64,000 bases of DNA from Icerya purchasi (taxonomy: Eukaryota > Arthropoda > Insecta > Hemiptera > Monophlebidae), in NCBI GenBank assembly GCA_039619475.1, contig CM077115.1:143415774-143479773 (forward strand). The letters run 5' to 3'. Of this stretch, positions 1-11,383 are shown one piece after another. The position numbers and the translations under genes were made by a program. A model generated the notes under the pieces. It was not told the origin of the DNA. It saw nothing but the letters and a program-made list of their open reading frames with translations, and made no database searches. Position 1 is the stretch's first letter, and each line of letters starts with the position of its first letter.

Positions 1-299
1 AACCAGATAATTTAAATAAAATTCCGGGGTGGGTCGAATAAAATGAGACAATGAGGTGCAGCAAACATTTATTATCGAATTAACCGCAGACGAAGAGAAA
101 GTACCGAACATTCAGATATCACTAAAACTGATGAATTGCTGTCATAAATATGAAACGAATAAACGCACTTCGGTGTTGGAAGAAATTTTTTTGATCAAAA
201 TTTCATCGGTAACAATTTAAAGCTGTAGCTGTCAACACGGGAGGAGTAAAATAGGTAATTTTATTATAGTCGTGTTTCTCGCATTCATTTTGTCTTCAT

Positions 300-1910
300 A
301 AGAGATATTACGTTGTGGGGTTGTCTTGTAAGATGCCCCGCTCACCATCGCCAGCGAGTCCGCTGGCCGATACACCGAAATCAGATGGATGTAAAACAAC
401 TACCGGTAGTAAGTACACACCACACATCCCAGGTAAGACCCACACTAACATACACAACACGCCGTCATATCAGCCGGCTACCGCCGCGACTACTAATAAG
501 CATCAGTCGACCGCTGTAGATCCCCTTCCGTCCGTTCTAAATCAGAATAATGCGAATAACTCCGATAAAGACACAAACTTTCCGTTTACTTCAAATGCTG
601 CAGCAACTGATAGTAACCGCGCCGACAACAGACCGCCATTGAATATATCATTCTCTGAATCAGTTAGATCGGCTAAAACGGTCAGAACTACAAACACTTT
701 ATCGCACTAAAAGACACAAGTAGGCGGCCCAGCCAATATCATAGCAGGTTCAAAAATCAATAAAGATAGAGTCGCAATTTTCCTTAAATCCGTCTAGGTT
801 TCCGATACATTTTTTTTTATAAACGGAGAGTCCATCTCTTTAGGTAGCCGAACATTAATGTCCCGGAGAATATAAAATCCCTCTAACAAACTTGTGTTAT
901 TCAGCACGTCTCCCCAACTATTTCCAACGATAAACTAAAGCATTACCTCTCTTCCATCCAAACACTAAAACTTCTAACACCTATCGCAATATTTCGAGTA
1001 AACCCTTCCGCCGATGAATTCGGTCATTTAGTGAGCTGGTGGAGACAGATGTATATCGAACACATCTGCTGCTCGGACATACTGGACTCGTTTCTTCAGA
1101 GTTTCAACGATCGAGACCATCGGATATTTCTTTATCTTGCAGATCATGCCTGCACTGGTTGTAAAATCAGCCACAAGGTACCTGCAGAACAGCCGATGGG
1201 GATGGAACCACCAACAGCATTCCACCCTCAAGAAAACAGTCACGCTTCAGCCGATATACCGCGATATGCGAATGATTCTCTTCCAAAAAGTACTTCACCA
1301 CGGGAAGAAATGGACTTAGTTTTGGAGCCATTCAACTTAACCGTTAAGCGACCTCATCCGCTCTTTCCAGTGGACCCGCCTGAAAATATTAGTGCTGGCC
1401 TTACACCCCAGCTAGCGAATAAAAAACTTAATCCGGCCCTTCCAGATCATGAAGGCCATGGAATCAACCCTGTACCTAACCAATTGCAAAATTTATTTCT
1501 GCCCCCATCCAACTTTTCCACGAAGTAGCTGCGCCTAAATGCAACCTGTCCACCCTACAGAGAATCGAGCAAGTAACAGCCCAAGTCAAGCAATCTGTTC
1601 GAGGAACATCAATCATCATGTATAACCGATTTCGATGGATTCAAAGATTTTATCAGTAACGTCTTGACCACCAAGAACTACGAGTATATTAACTTTGCTA
1701 GATACTTCACCAGGCATTCTATAACTTGGACTGCTGCGGCTGGCTGAAACTTGCTCAAAACTTTAAACGGGTTTTCTTCCCTCAAAACTACCTTTGTCAA
1801 CATGGTTGACATCGTACTTCAAGTTTTATTTAACCAATTTATTTCAAATTTTGTACCAGCCTTTAATGTATAACCTCTATCGCCCTTATCGCTCTCTTGT
1901 ATGAAAATTA
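300..1910 (+). pseudogene. LINE ORF1 (gag-like) relic
   Basis: A disrupted reading frame resembling ORF1 of arthropod non-LTR retrotransposons. 315-710 encodes a low-complexity head rich in S, T, P and N. Scattered frames around 760-950 read KINKDRVAIFLKS and FFINGESISLGS, like the ORF1 RNA-binding domain. 1031-1200 reads SWWRQMYIEH, DHRIFLYLADHACTGCKISH, like the segment before and at the first zinc knuckle. 1600-1880 reads FDGFKDFISNVLTTKNYEYI, like the ORF1 C-terminal domain. Stops and frameshifts separate the blocks. No ORF2 follows in this orientation. Confidence 0.55.
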
Positions 1911-1919
1911 TGTTTTTTA

Positions 1920-2400
1920 CTATTTTAAAAAAATGTCGAAAAATGTATTTTTTGCTTTAGACAGCCGAACCTGTTTTCTCTTTGGTAGGGATTATAACGA
2001 CATTCTTAGTAATTAAGGATCTTTTTTTTTAATTTTATTTTAGATACCAGAAAGGCTGTAATCGTGTCAACCAGACACCCCCATTTATTTTACTCCCAAC
2101 TATGTTATACCAACTTATAACTTCTTTAATTTTAATTTTTTTTTTCAATTTTTTTTTTTTATATATTTTTAAATCATCAATAAATATTGTCCAAAAAAAT
2201 GGATATAGTAAAAATATTTTTTGTTTTTTTCTTATCGAGCTTAACCAAACGCCTAAAATGTATGCCCCTAGACCAGAATACCCCCTTAAAAGCTGAACAT
2301 AAAAGTACGAGCACTCGGCGGAAAGAACGGAATATTCGAAAAAAATATGATTGGTGTCGCAAATTAAACTGCAATCATCTTTTTAGAAAGGATAAAATGA
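1920..2400. other. AT-rich stretch without recognised content
   Basis: Poly-T and mixed AT sequence between the LINE ORF1 relic and the antisense LINE scrap. Short ORFs here are low-complexity and I do not read them as genes. Confidence 0.4.
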
Positions 2401-2409
2401 AGAGAAAAT

Positions 2410-2900
2410 AAGAGAAATACGAAAAAAAAAAAAAAAGAAAGGAAGTAAGTTATGGTTAAAAAGGAAGAGGACAGATGACAGAAACGAAAAACGACGAAAA
2501 TGTGGAGTCATGGTACCATGGTTGATCCGGCGAACAGGGCTGAATCGGCAGACAAGAAGGCTAAGCATTAAAAAAAAAAGGAAAGATAGATAGATCGGCA
2601 AAGTTTGGAATGACAGCTTTTTTAAGAGGAAATTTATGTTAGTAACAGGAAATTTAGTAAGGAATCAACCATTACGTGCAGCAGATCGGGCAAGCGTATC
2701 AACCTGTTCATTGCCCTCGATCTCCTCGCATGGCCACGGACCCACAAGAAGTCGGTACAAATAGCACGACAGGAAAACTATTGGGAGGTTAATGTTCGAA
2801 TAAAAAGAATATAAGGATCTACCGACGGCAGAAGGAGAGAAGAAGTAATGGCTAGAAGGACACTTTTAGTGGAAGAAGCAATCAGGAAATTATTAGTGTA
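2410..2900 (-). pseudogene. LINE RNase H-like fragment, decayed
   Basis: The minus strand of 2690-2900 reads STKSVLLAITSSLLPSV, then CRAICTDFLWVRGH. This resembles the S.SVL.AI.S and W.PGH.G..GNE blocks of the RNase H domain at the end of jockey/I-type LINE ORF2. The match is weak and broken. A similar but clearer copy lies at 31140-31370. Confidence 0.4.
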
Positions 2901-3170
2901 ACTGGAAAAGGAAATATGAATGATAGCAAGGATAATAGCTACGAGATTCGACAGAAAAAATTATTACAAACCGATACAAGGATCAGTTGATGAAGTCATT
3001 AAAAGCTTTTCTTACAGTACAAGAAGAAAGATAATACGTATTCATCCGAATCTAGAAATATCACAGAACACACTTTCCCTTACTAAGATGCTTTAAACGT
3101 TTTAAACTGAACAACTCGCTGATTGTAATGGTTTCTACTTACTGTAAACAGCAAATATACAAATAAATTA

Positions 3171-3435
3171 ATGAAAATTAATTAAATAATTGTCCAACGT
3201 TGCATTTATGTTAAACGAATTTTCATTTACCATTCACGCATATAATACGAGTATATAACATTTATTATATTTTAAATAAGTATAACAAAGTAGTTTAAAT
3301 GACGTCAATTTATGTTTCCAATTTTAAAAACAATAAATGTTATATTATATGCGTGAATGGTGAATGAAAATTCGTTTAACATAAATATAACATTAAGTAT
3401 GTGCAACGTTGGACAATTATTTAATTAACTTTCAT
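3171..3435. mobile_element. Short foldback element (inverted repeat, ~100-bp arms)
   Basis: The left arm 3171-3268 and right arm 3331-3435 are near-perfect reverse complements. Both contain TTGTCCAACGTTGC, GTTAAACGAATTTTCATT and CATTCACGCATATAATA or their complements. The right arm has a short insertion containing AACATTAAGTATGTG. The spacer is about 60 bp and has no ORF. This structure fits a non-autonomous foldback or MITE; the superfamily is unknown. Confidence 0.7.
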
Positions 3436-3439
3436 TTGT

Positions 3440-3985
3440 TTCTGATTTTACATACGAGTATCAGTCTGCTCTTCTGCATTATGTTAACCTTAATTATGTA
3501 TACTATTTATTTAAAAATAGTTCTAAAATCGTAATTGCCCCGTATGAATTTTCTCCTAAAGGGACGTTAAAAAAAAAAAAAAAGAAAAAACACACACAAT
3601 GAAACAAAACAATGTATATTAGAATAAAACGTACATTTACTTATTTTTCATTACGTACACACAGGCGAGTACTTTTTACAATTTCAAAAAACTTAAAATT
3701 ACGTAATTTTAAAACTACAAAAAATACAAAACGCTTCTTTCGGGGAGACGAGCTGAAAGACTTGAATATCATTTTTCTATTCTGACGCTGTTGAATGACG
3801 TTTAGTCCTTTATTCGATGTTCAAGTTCGATAAATGTCAACATTAATATCTTTTCTTTAACGATTATCCAAACGATCTCCCTGTTTAATTAAAAATAGCA
3901 AAAATCGAATTTAATAAATACGTTAAATGGAATGCAATACTCCATTTGTTTTCTTCGCAAAATTTTAAGTTTGAAATGGAGCGTC
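3440..3985. other. AT-rich flank without recognised content
   Basis: Contains an A15 tract near 3570 followed by CACACACA. No coding signal recognised. Confidence 0.4.
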
Positions 3986-3989
3986 GTGT

Positions 3990-4555
3990 GAATAAGACCT
4001 GCAACATTGAGAGGTGAAGTGTAGTGCGGTTTTTCGTTGGGTAAAAATTCATAATTCCACTGAAATTCATCGACAAATATGTGAAGTGTACCGTAATAAA
4101 AAAATTTCCAGACCTATATGGTGTCCAAATGGTGCTGCATGTTCGAGGAAGGACGAGATCATGTAAAAGATGAAACGCGCAGCGGTCGGCTGTCAACTTC
4201 GCACACAGATGCAAACTTTAAGCGGGTCGAAACTCTAAATTCATTCGGATGATCGCCCATGTGTGTTCGATTATTTAAAAATAGCCTTGAGAGGAGAGCG
4301 TTTCGCGAACGACGAAGAAGTGAAAAGTTTTGTCATGAACTGGTTAGCTGAAGTTAGACAGACGTTTTTCAAACAAGGCATCGACAAAAAATATTGGTAC
4401 CACGTTACAAGTGCTTCAATAGTTTAGATGAATACGTGTCGTAAAATAAAGAACGGATATTGAAGATTTCAAAAGTATATTTACATATTCTTTACGATTT
4501 TTTTTTTTTTTTTCATCGCGAAGTGTAACTTACTCATTGATCGTCCCTCGTATTA
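3990..4555 (+). pseudogene. Internally deleted mariner-like transposase relic
   Basis: Two transposase pieces lie almost side by side. About 4125-4220 reads KWCCMFEEGRDHVKDETRSG, the end of the N-terminal DNA-binding region (W...F..GRE.V.D..RSGRPS). About 4285-4400 reads LRGERFANDEEVKSFVMNWL and FFKQGIDKK, the C-terminal region (G..F..DEEV...V..WL......F...GI..L). The whole central DDE domain between them is missing. The right end GATCGTCCCTCGTA near 4553 may be a terminal repeat. Not functional. Confidence 0.65.
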
Positions 4556-4559
4556 TGCA

Positions 4560-4866
4560 ATTCTTCATTTCCAAAACCTAAAGTTAAGTAAAGTAAGTCG
4601 CATATATCCTTGATAAGGTATCATGGACTGTGAAGTTAAGCTTTCCATAAGGGTACTAAGCCCAACAGTATTAATGAGAGTCCGTACCAGTTCCGTTTTC
4701 TCGACCACCTTTACTTTCCCAGATTTCTCTGGTACCTAATTCAATTTCAGATTAGGTATATACCTGGGAGCGACTTCAATCCGGAACGAAACAAGTCTCG
4801 ACTCGGTGATCTCTGGTTTGGTAGCCAATCGCCTCAACCACCAGGCTACCGCGCTACCTTTCCAAA
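4560..4866 (-). mobile_element. tRNA-derived SINE-like repeat
   Basis: The minus strand starts near 4866 with GGTAGCGCGGTAGCCTGGTG, which resembles a pol III A box (TAGCCTGGTGG). It continues with GAGATCACCGAGTCGAGACT, which resembles a degenerate B box. The remainder runs to a TTACTTTACTTAACTTTA tail near 4575. Arrangement and length suit a tRNA-head SINE. Not matched to a named family. Confidence 0.5.
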
Positions 4867-5049
4867 ACCTAGTAAAACCGAATTCCCATCTCATTACAAA
4901 CAATTTTTAGAGCATTTGTTATTTACACTTCTTTTCTAATTCGAGTGTTGGGAATTAAGAAGAAAAAAAATTGATTTTAAAAAACTTTTTAGTTATTGGA
5001 AACATGATATTTACTACATTCTCCTAAACTACTCAAGGACGCTTATTCG

Positions 5050-5563
5050 ATATTCTATATTGAAAATTAATTACCCTTCTGTCTACAGCTGCTCTTTCCA
5101 AATTTTGGTTTAACCCTCTTACTCCTCCTCATTCACCATACCGGATTTCTTTTTCTTGTTCATTCAATCTTCCTGTCCTCGCTTTTCTGCTGGTCTGTTA
5201 ACTTTCATCTGTACGTCATTCTAATCTCTGTGCGATTTTCCGTCTGCGTTTTAGGCACAGTTTGCTCTCGCTTTTCCTCTCATGCCGTCTCCTTACTGTT
5301 CACTGCACCCCTCTAACGACCATCGTATTTTTAACCTCGATCACATAATGTTCGATTAGTCATCACTTTCAACTGAACAAACTTCCTTTTTATTCCTCTC
5401 TTTTATCCTCTCTTTCCTTCTTCTGCGTTATCCAAGTTCTTGGTTCTCTTTTTTTCGGCTATCTCTGATCGAGTAATGATCTAAGTCTCCTTCCCATTTT
5501 TTTCTCTGTTCTTGGGCCAATGTCCATGTTAACAAACCTATTAAAAAAAGATAAAAAAAAGAA
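5050..5563 (+). mobile_element. LINE 3' end fragment (family with TTGGGCCAAT tail)
   Basis: Pyrimidine-rich decayed sequence ending TTGGGCCAATGTCCATGTTA near 5513-5532, then AACAAACCTATTAAAAAAAG. The same terminal sequence recurs at about 18131, 26400 and 34410, each ending in an A-rich tail, which marks it as a LINE 3' terminus. GCGTTTTAGGCACAGTT at 5250 also recurs at 17825. Confidence 0.55.
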
Positions 5564-5564
5564 T

Positions 5565-6395
5565 CATTCATTTAAATTGTTTGTCAAACGTTTTCCAAAC
5601 CGTCCATGAAATTGCATAAATTTACCAACTGTAGTGCGTGATTTTTTCTAACTTGTTGCAAGTGAAATAGAATGAGCTCTGTGTAATGTACATCTTTCGA
5701 AAGAACTCGAACACTACCACGGTGCGTCTCTTCTCGAAAAAATGCTGAATTGGGTTATTGCGCGCCCTACGATGACTCATCCGCAATTTTATTGTTCTCT
5801 GATATCACGATTATCGCTAGTTAGTTTGATCACGCCCACTACTAGCGAACACGTTAAACGTTTTCACTTTCTGGCATGATCCACCTGGGGCCCCTTACGA
5901 CGAGAACAGCGTGACTTCTAAACATTACTAGGCCAAAGTATTCTTCTTCGGCTATACCGTTAATGTCGTCGCAAACTATCCTGCTATCCAAACCATCGTG
6001 ATGTTACACAGACGATAATTAAAGTATAAGCATTAATTTGAACTAATAAAAATAATTTAAAAGTTTAAGGACTTGTATAAATATCCATATACTAAGTTAC
6101 ACTAAAAACATTTTAATGGTGATAAAAGATACCTATTTTATTCGAAAGTATTTTGAAATAGCATTAACGGGGGTATAAACTGAATGAATGAAATTGCTGA
6201 CTTTGTATTAATATATTATGAACATTAGCCCACAATATACTAAATTTTTTGCCTCACGATTATGCCCCGTTACTTTATATAATAAAAAATAGGTGAGAAT
6301 AACGTAGTCAATTGAAAACGTTTTTCCTAAAAAAAAAGTTTAAAAGAAAAAATGGTTGGGGGTTAAATTGTTTCCTTACGAGGCCCAAAAGGCAC
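5565..6395. other. Non-coding stretch, nothing recognised
   Basis: Mixed-composition DNA with a GGGGCCCC palindrome at 5889 and otherwise AT-rich sequence. I recognise no gene or element. Confidence 0.4.
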
Positions 6396-6399
6396 AGTT

Positions 6400-6411
6400 T
6401 TATATATACCT

Positions 6412-6460
<49 letters not shown>

Positions 6461-6975
6461 CTGCCATTTTGGTCTCGCATGACCCCTCTTGCTTTCATTT
6501 CTGTCTCTTTCTCTTCTATACTTTGAATAAAATGATCAAAATTTACAACATAATTCTTACTGGCATCAACATAATAAAATAACATAATCACAAAAATCCT
6601 ATCCTAACATTTAACTTTCATTATATAAAATTAATTCATTATTTCGTTATTTTTTTCGTTGTATTTTTCGTTACACTTTCGTTACATATTTCGTTACATA
6701 ATATTGTGACATTTGCAAAATAACAATTACAAAAATTCTATAAAATATAACAAACATTACATGAAATTAGGACATTTTTTTGGGACATTTTTCGCGTTAC
6801 ATAAAATTGGGACATTTTTTTGGGACATTTTTTCGAATGGGGGGTAGTCTGAGAATAAACGTTGTGTTAAAAATGTTGGATTAACGAAATTCGCTATTAT
6901 GTTTCCATTCTTTTACTTTATTATGTAAGTTTTAATAATTATAAAAGCCGGTGCTGGCCAATTTTGCTTTCATAT

Positions 6976-7015
<40 letters not shown>

Positions 7016-7440
7016 TAATTACAACGTAATTCTTAGGCTATCCCCCATTCGAAAAAATTTCCCAATTTTATGTAACATAGAATGTCCCAATTTTATGTAA
7101 CGTAGAATGTCCCAATTTTATGTAACGTTTGTTATATTTTATAGGATTTTTGTTGTTGTTATTTAAAAAATGTCACAATTTTATATAACGAAGTATGTAA
7201 CGAAAAATGTAACGAAACAATATATTAATTTTATATAATGAAAGTTAAATGTTAGGATAGGATGTTTGTGATTATGTTATTTTTTGTGTGTTGATGGCAG
7301 TAAAAATTACGTTGTAAATTTTGATCATTTTATACAAAGTATAGAAGAGAAAGAGACAGAAATGAAAGAAAGAGGGGTCAAGGGGCACGGCCCCTTGCGA
7401 GGCCAAAGTGGCCGAGTTTTTATATATATATATAATGATT
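6400..7440. mobile_element. Long foldback element with ~400-bp inverted arms
   Basis: The left arm (about 6456-6850) and right arm (about 7040-7420) are diverged reverse complements. They share GATCAAAATTTACAAC, ATACTTTG.ATAAAATGATC, TTTCTGTCTCTTTCTCTTCT and TCCTATCCTAACATTTAACT in complementary form. Each arm starts beside a (TA)n tract next to GGTC/GGCC-rich sequence. The inner edge of the right arm carries about three copies of a ~25-bp unit, TGTCCCAATTTTATGTAACG. The centre (6861-6990) holds a unique segment that recurs inverted at 23840-24016. No transposase is present, so it is non-autonomous. Confidence 0.75.
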
Positions 7441-7444
7441 CTTC

Positions 7445-7935
7445 GGACCTCGCCAACAAATAAGCTCGCTATAATTTAACAATTTTAAAAATTATCCGTA
7501 TTTTAAATATGGTAAAAACTTTATATACTCTACATTAAAGTAAACAACTTAGGGATATATTTATATATTAAAAACTGATCTTCTTTTATGATTCGATAGG
7601 TGATATTTTCTTCTACTAAAATTTTTAGTACCATTTAATTTCTGTTGCAGTTGTTTTAAAAGCCGTATTTATATTTCGGTAAAATTGTAAATTTAATCGA
7701 TTATGACGTCGTCTTAGAGTGGATAACTTCGAAGTGTGTATGAGGGTTATGGCAGCAAATAAAGTCTCGCGTCGAATAGTCCCAACGAAACAACTTCCAC
7801 ATCGCAGAGGCAACAGAAACTGATAAGACAATGCAGCAAAAGTATTTCTTAGTAAAGCACGGAAGCAAAAACCATCATCAGTATCAAATGTACATATCAG
7901 TGTACCGAGGAGCTTCCAACTTAATGTCTCCTAAC
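7445..7935. other. Non-coding stretch, nothing recognised
   Basis: Contains a minus-strand open frame at 7625-7831 that I do not recognise and did not accept as the GK5 C-terminus, because no acceptor of the right phase precedes it. Confidence 0.4.
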
Positions 7936-7936
7936 G

Positions 7937-7967
<31 letters not shown>

Positions 7968-7969
7968 TT
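7937..7969. repeat. (TTTA)n microsatellite
   Basis: About eight uninterrupted copies of a 4-bp TTTA unit. Confidence 0.95.
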
Positions 7970-8251
7970 CGCAAAGATTAATATTTAAACATAACGGATA
8001 AATTAATACCTGCCTGAAATAATTCCGCTAATTCTAAAACACAGTACCCATTTGGTCCTTATACAGATCTACCGCTTTTTTCCATTTATTATAGGCAACC
8101 AAAAGAACTTTTCTTCGTTCAGCATCTGGCATAAATATTTTCGTAGTTTTCCTATAACGTTTAATCTCTTCTTTATCTTTCCAAACGCCTGTCGATTAAT
8201 AATAAACATTAAATATGAAAAGTATATATTATACATACATGTATGCCTACC

Positions 8252-9660
8252 GTGGTCAAAGAAAGTATTTGGATATTGTTGACAAACAATAACTTAACGG
8301 CTAAAATAGGAGAAAAAATGTGTTTTTAATTTAACTTCATTTGACAACGTATAGAAGAAACGTTTCTAAATATATTACGTAAAACAAAATGAAAAATGAC
8401 GAAAATGAACGCAACCAGGGTAAAGCGAAAAAAAAAAAAATCAAAATAAGTATTTGGACATAACGAAAATGTGTCGGAAGGTGCGACGCTGTTAATTGGT
8501 TTCCCCCGAGCGCGAGTTAATCATTCACGTTCGTATTCATATTCACGTGTGCAACGTGTCCATTAGTTAAAAATTACCGAAAATGGGTCTTAAATCGCAA
8601 GAAACTTCTTTCGAGAAGCGCCAGTTGGTAATTTTTAATCACGGACAGAACATGTCGGCTGGTAGAAAATTGCAACATTATTGAATATATGAAACGAAGT
8701 ACCGTTTATAGCATAATTCGACGCTTTAAATGAGAAAGCGGGATGTACGCCAGGGTATCTGGTCGACCTGAAAAGTTGTCGTGTGTCAAGACAAGCGATT
8801 TATCTAGCGACGAATTCAGCGAAATCCAAAAATAAGTGCCGATAGAGAAAGGAGTCGTCTGAAGGGAAAATTACCGGTCAAACGATTCGGAACTTCATTA
8901 GACGTACCGGTTTTAATTCGCAATAAGCCTTACATATTAGAAAAAACCTTTAGATTTTGCCAAAAGGTATATACATACTTCAATGGCCAAAACGTTTTGG
9001 GAAATTGTAATGATCAGTGACGAATCGAAATTTAACCTATCTGGCAACAGTGGGAAGTAAAGAGTCTGGCGGAAGCCTAATATAGTACTGAATTGGAAGT
9101 AAAAAATAGAAATGTGAATATGAAATATGGTGGTAGACCATGGTGGGGGGCTGTTTCGCAGCATTGGAGGCGGGCTCACTGGAGTGTTTATAGATGGAAT
9201 TATAACTGCAGATGATTACATCAACATTTTGGGAAAAAATCTTCTCCGTCAAAGTGCTGCAAACTTAGGTCTTTTAAAGTCGCATGATTTTTATCAAGAC
9301 AACGATCCCAAGCACTTAAAACTCGCGAATGGATGCTTTGCAACTGTCAAAAAAAATGTTAAACACGCATCACCAAATATCAAAAATCCGTTGAGAATCT
9401 CTGGGGGACAGAAAGGTTCGTCATCTAATAGACTGGAAATGAAAGAACGACTCCTAGAAGAATGGAATAATTTTCCCGCGAATTACCTACAAATTTCGGT
9501 TGCATCAGTGCTCTCTGGTAGGTTGGCACCAATAATTAAAGCAAACGAAGTACCGAGAGATGGTGTAATTTTAATTTAACTTTTTTTCGACCGTGCTTGT
9601 TCTCTTTTGTCTTCATGTCTAAATACTTATTATGCGGATTTAGATATTTTTCCCATTTTT
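8252..9660 (+). mobile_element. Tc1-like element with transposase pseudogene
   Basis: The coding region starts at 8583 (MGLKSQETSFEKRQLVIFNH) and runs with many stops to about 9579. Readable blocks are DESKFNLSGNSGK (first catalytic D region, near 9020), VVDHGGGLFRSIGGGLTGVF (9127 on), and DFYQDNDPKH (second catalytic D, near 9290), then VPRDGVI at the end. Spacing and order fit Tc1/mariner transposases of about 340 residues. AAGTATTTGGATAT at 8263 and AAGTATTTGGACAT at 8447 are direct repeats about 180 bp apart. TGTCTAAATACTTATT near 9617 is their inverted partner. This pattern resembles the IR/DR ends of some Tc1 elements. Confidence 0.8.
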
Positions 9661-9664
9661 GAAT

Positions 9665-10855
9665 TTTTTTTTTTTTTTAAGTTTCGCTTTTAAACTTGTA
9701 CTTAGGAATGTTTTTTTATTGTGTTTTCAAAAAAAAGTAAAATAAAAACCGCATTTTTTCTCCCATTTTGCGGCTTGAATTTATGTTTTCCAGCGATGTT
9801 CAACAGCTGTATATATTATAATGTTAATTTCGCTGGAATTATGCATAGTAATAATCCATTACTACATTCGGTACATTGTATGATTATGCGTAACATAAGA
9901 AATCTGTTTATATTAACTGTAAAGAATAGAATGGATTCGTCTGGGAAAAATAGCATCTTTAAACATGTGAACCGCACTACTCACACACCATCAAGTTACA
10001 CAAGTTAATCGGAGTAACCAAATCAGATCTAACTTGGCTGGGGAATATTACCTGAGATTGTATAATTGCACGAATTCACCGTTAATTAAATTACCTTTTA
10101 CGCACTTTTTTTTTTTTTTTAATTTTATCACCATCATTGCTCAGTAATATTTAAACAATTTAAATCGGAGACATATCGCCGACGATATTTAAATATTATC
10201 ATTCGTGATTTCGTGACTCCAGTCGCGTCGTCCACGAAGTAGGGGTAATCTCATCTTCCTTTGATATCAATAGGATGAATGACAACTTTATCGTCACAGT
10301 TTATCACTGAAAAGCGCAGAGTGTTTGCAAAATTAACCGTTCCTATAGGCGATTATGTCCTGCTCGTCGTCGAAAGACGTTAGCCCGAAAAAAGTTTAAT
10401 TTCCCGACTTCCCTTAAAAGGCACACCGTTTTTATTGAATTTGCTTTAAAAAATTTTCGTTATGGTTCAGGTAACACTTTCGGGCATGTAAGAATAATCA
10501 GTTCGCGTTCGTAATTCCAAAATTACTTCAGAAACGAGAATGATAGGCGCGATTTTTCACTTATTATCAAGGCGGATTGAAAATTCCATCATATTCTACA
10601 CTGCGCTCCAGCATTGTAACGTTACCTATTTTTTTGCCCCCCCCACCACCACTAATCGGTATGTCAAATAAAACGTTTAATTTTTATACCAGAAGGGGCT
10701 ACCACCAGCCACGTTATCTTTCGATTCAATTATTATTATTATTATTAAATTCTCGGTAACTTTTTAATTATGTATTTACACCGATTTTTTTTTGACGGCT
10801 GATCGCTGAAAACGAAATTATTATAGGAATAAACGACACAAATCCGATTAATTAA
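9665..10855. other. Non-coding stretch, nothing recognised
   Basis: AT-rich, with poly-T runs at 9667 and 10108. An open frame at 9721-10008 on the plus strand has no family resemblance that I can see. Confidence 0.4.
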
Positions 10856-10879
10856 AAATAATATTGTACGTAATCAGTG

Positions 10880-10957
10880 GTGTCGCCGATGATCCGGCTC
10901 CGTTATCGATGTGCGAATTGTTGGCTTCCGGTGATTCAAAATGGCGGCGGTTGGGCT
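10880..10957 (+). promoter_or_regulatory. Possible housekeeping-type promoter with YY1- and ETS-like sites
   Basis: A locally CpG-rich patch in AT-rich DNA. CTTCCGG at 10926 matches an ETS site. AAAATGGCGGCGG at 10939 matches the YY1 consensus often found at 5' ends of broadly expressed genes. The same ATG (10941) opens MAAVGLG and then meets GTAAAT, a possible donor. No second exon was found on the plus strand, so this is only suggestive. Confidence 0.3.
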
Positions 10958-11383
10958 AGGTAAATTATAATGAATGTTGCATTAACCGCAAATCCCGGAA
11001 CATTAATCGAATTTCGAGGTGACGTCATTTAAAATTCTAAACAGTTGAACAAGACACAAGCGTTTTCCCTTTTTGTTTTTGTTTTTTTTGCAATCGATAA
11101 CTTCTGTAGCAGGCCAATAAAACAAATCGCGAGAGAACCTGAATAACCTGAAAGAAGCTAAAACTGCCAGTGACCACCGATCAAAAATCCTTTCGTTGTC
11201 TTTTCTTCGATTCCTTCTCTTTCCAAGCCTGTCGCTCACCGCCCCTTTCCAAAACTGACGGTGTGCAAAGACGATATACTCATCTTCGACCGATAACACG
11301 CACATTTTCTCCTTCCGACCCCGTTCATCGTTCTTTTTTTCTTTTAATTTCATTTTATATTCACTTACATCGCTGCATTTCAG

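Noticed and set aside
1028..1243. Minus-strand frame over the LINE ORF1 relic
   Set aside because: Shadow of the plus-strand ORF1 reading.
4560..4866. tRNA gene
   Set aside because: A- and B-box-like sequences are present on the minus strand but no cloverleaf can be folded, and a long unrelated tail follows. A SINE fits better.
7040..7130. Short repeats of TGTCCCAATTTTATGTAACG considered as a CRISPR-like array
   Set aside because: Units are directly tandem without unique spacers and lie inside a foldback element of a eukaryotic genome.
7625..7831. Minus-strand frame ending ...INTAFKTTATEIKWY and a stop, resembling the AVKRSMNWY end of GK5
   Set aside because: The preceding exon ends in phase 1, and no AG in this frame leaves the required two bases. 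The rest of the frame does not align with GK5.
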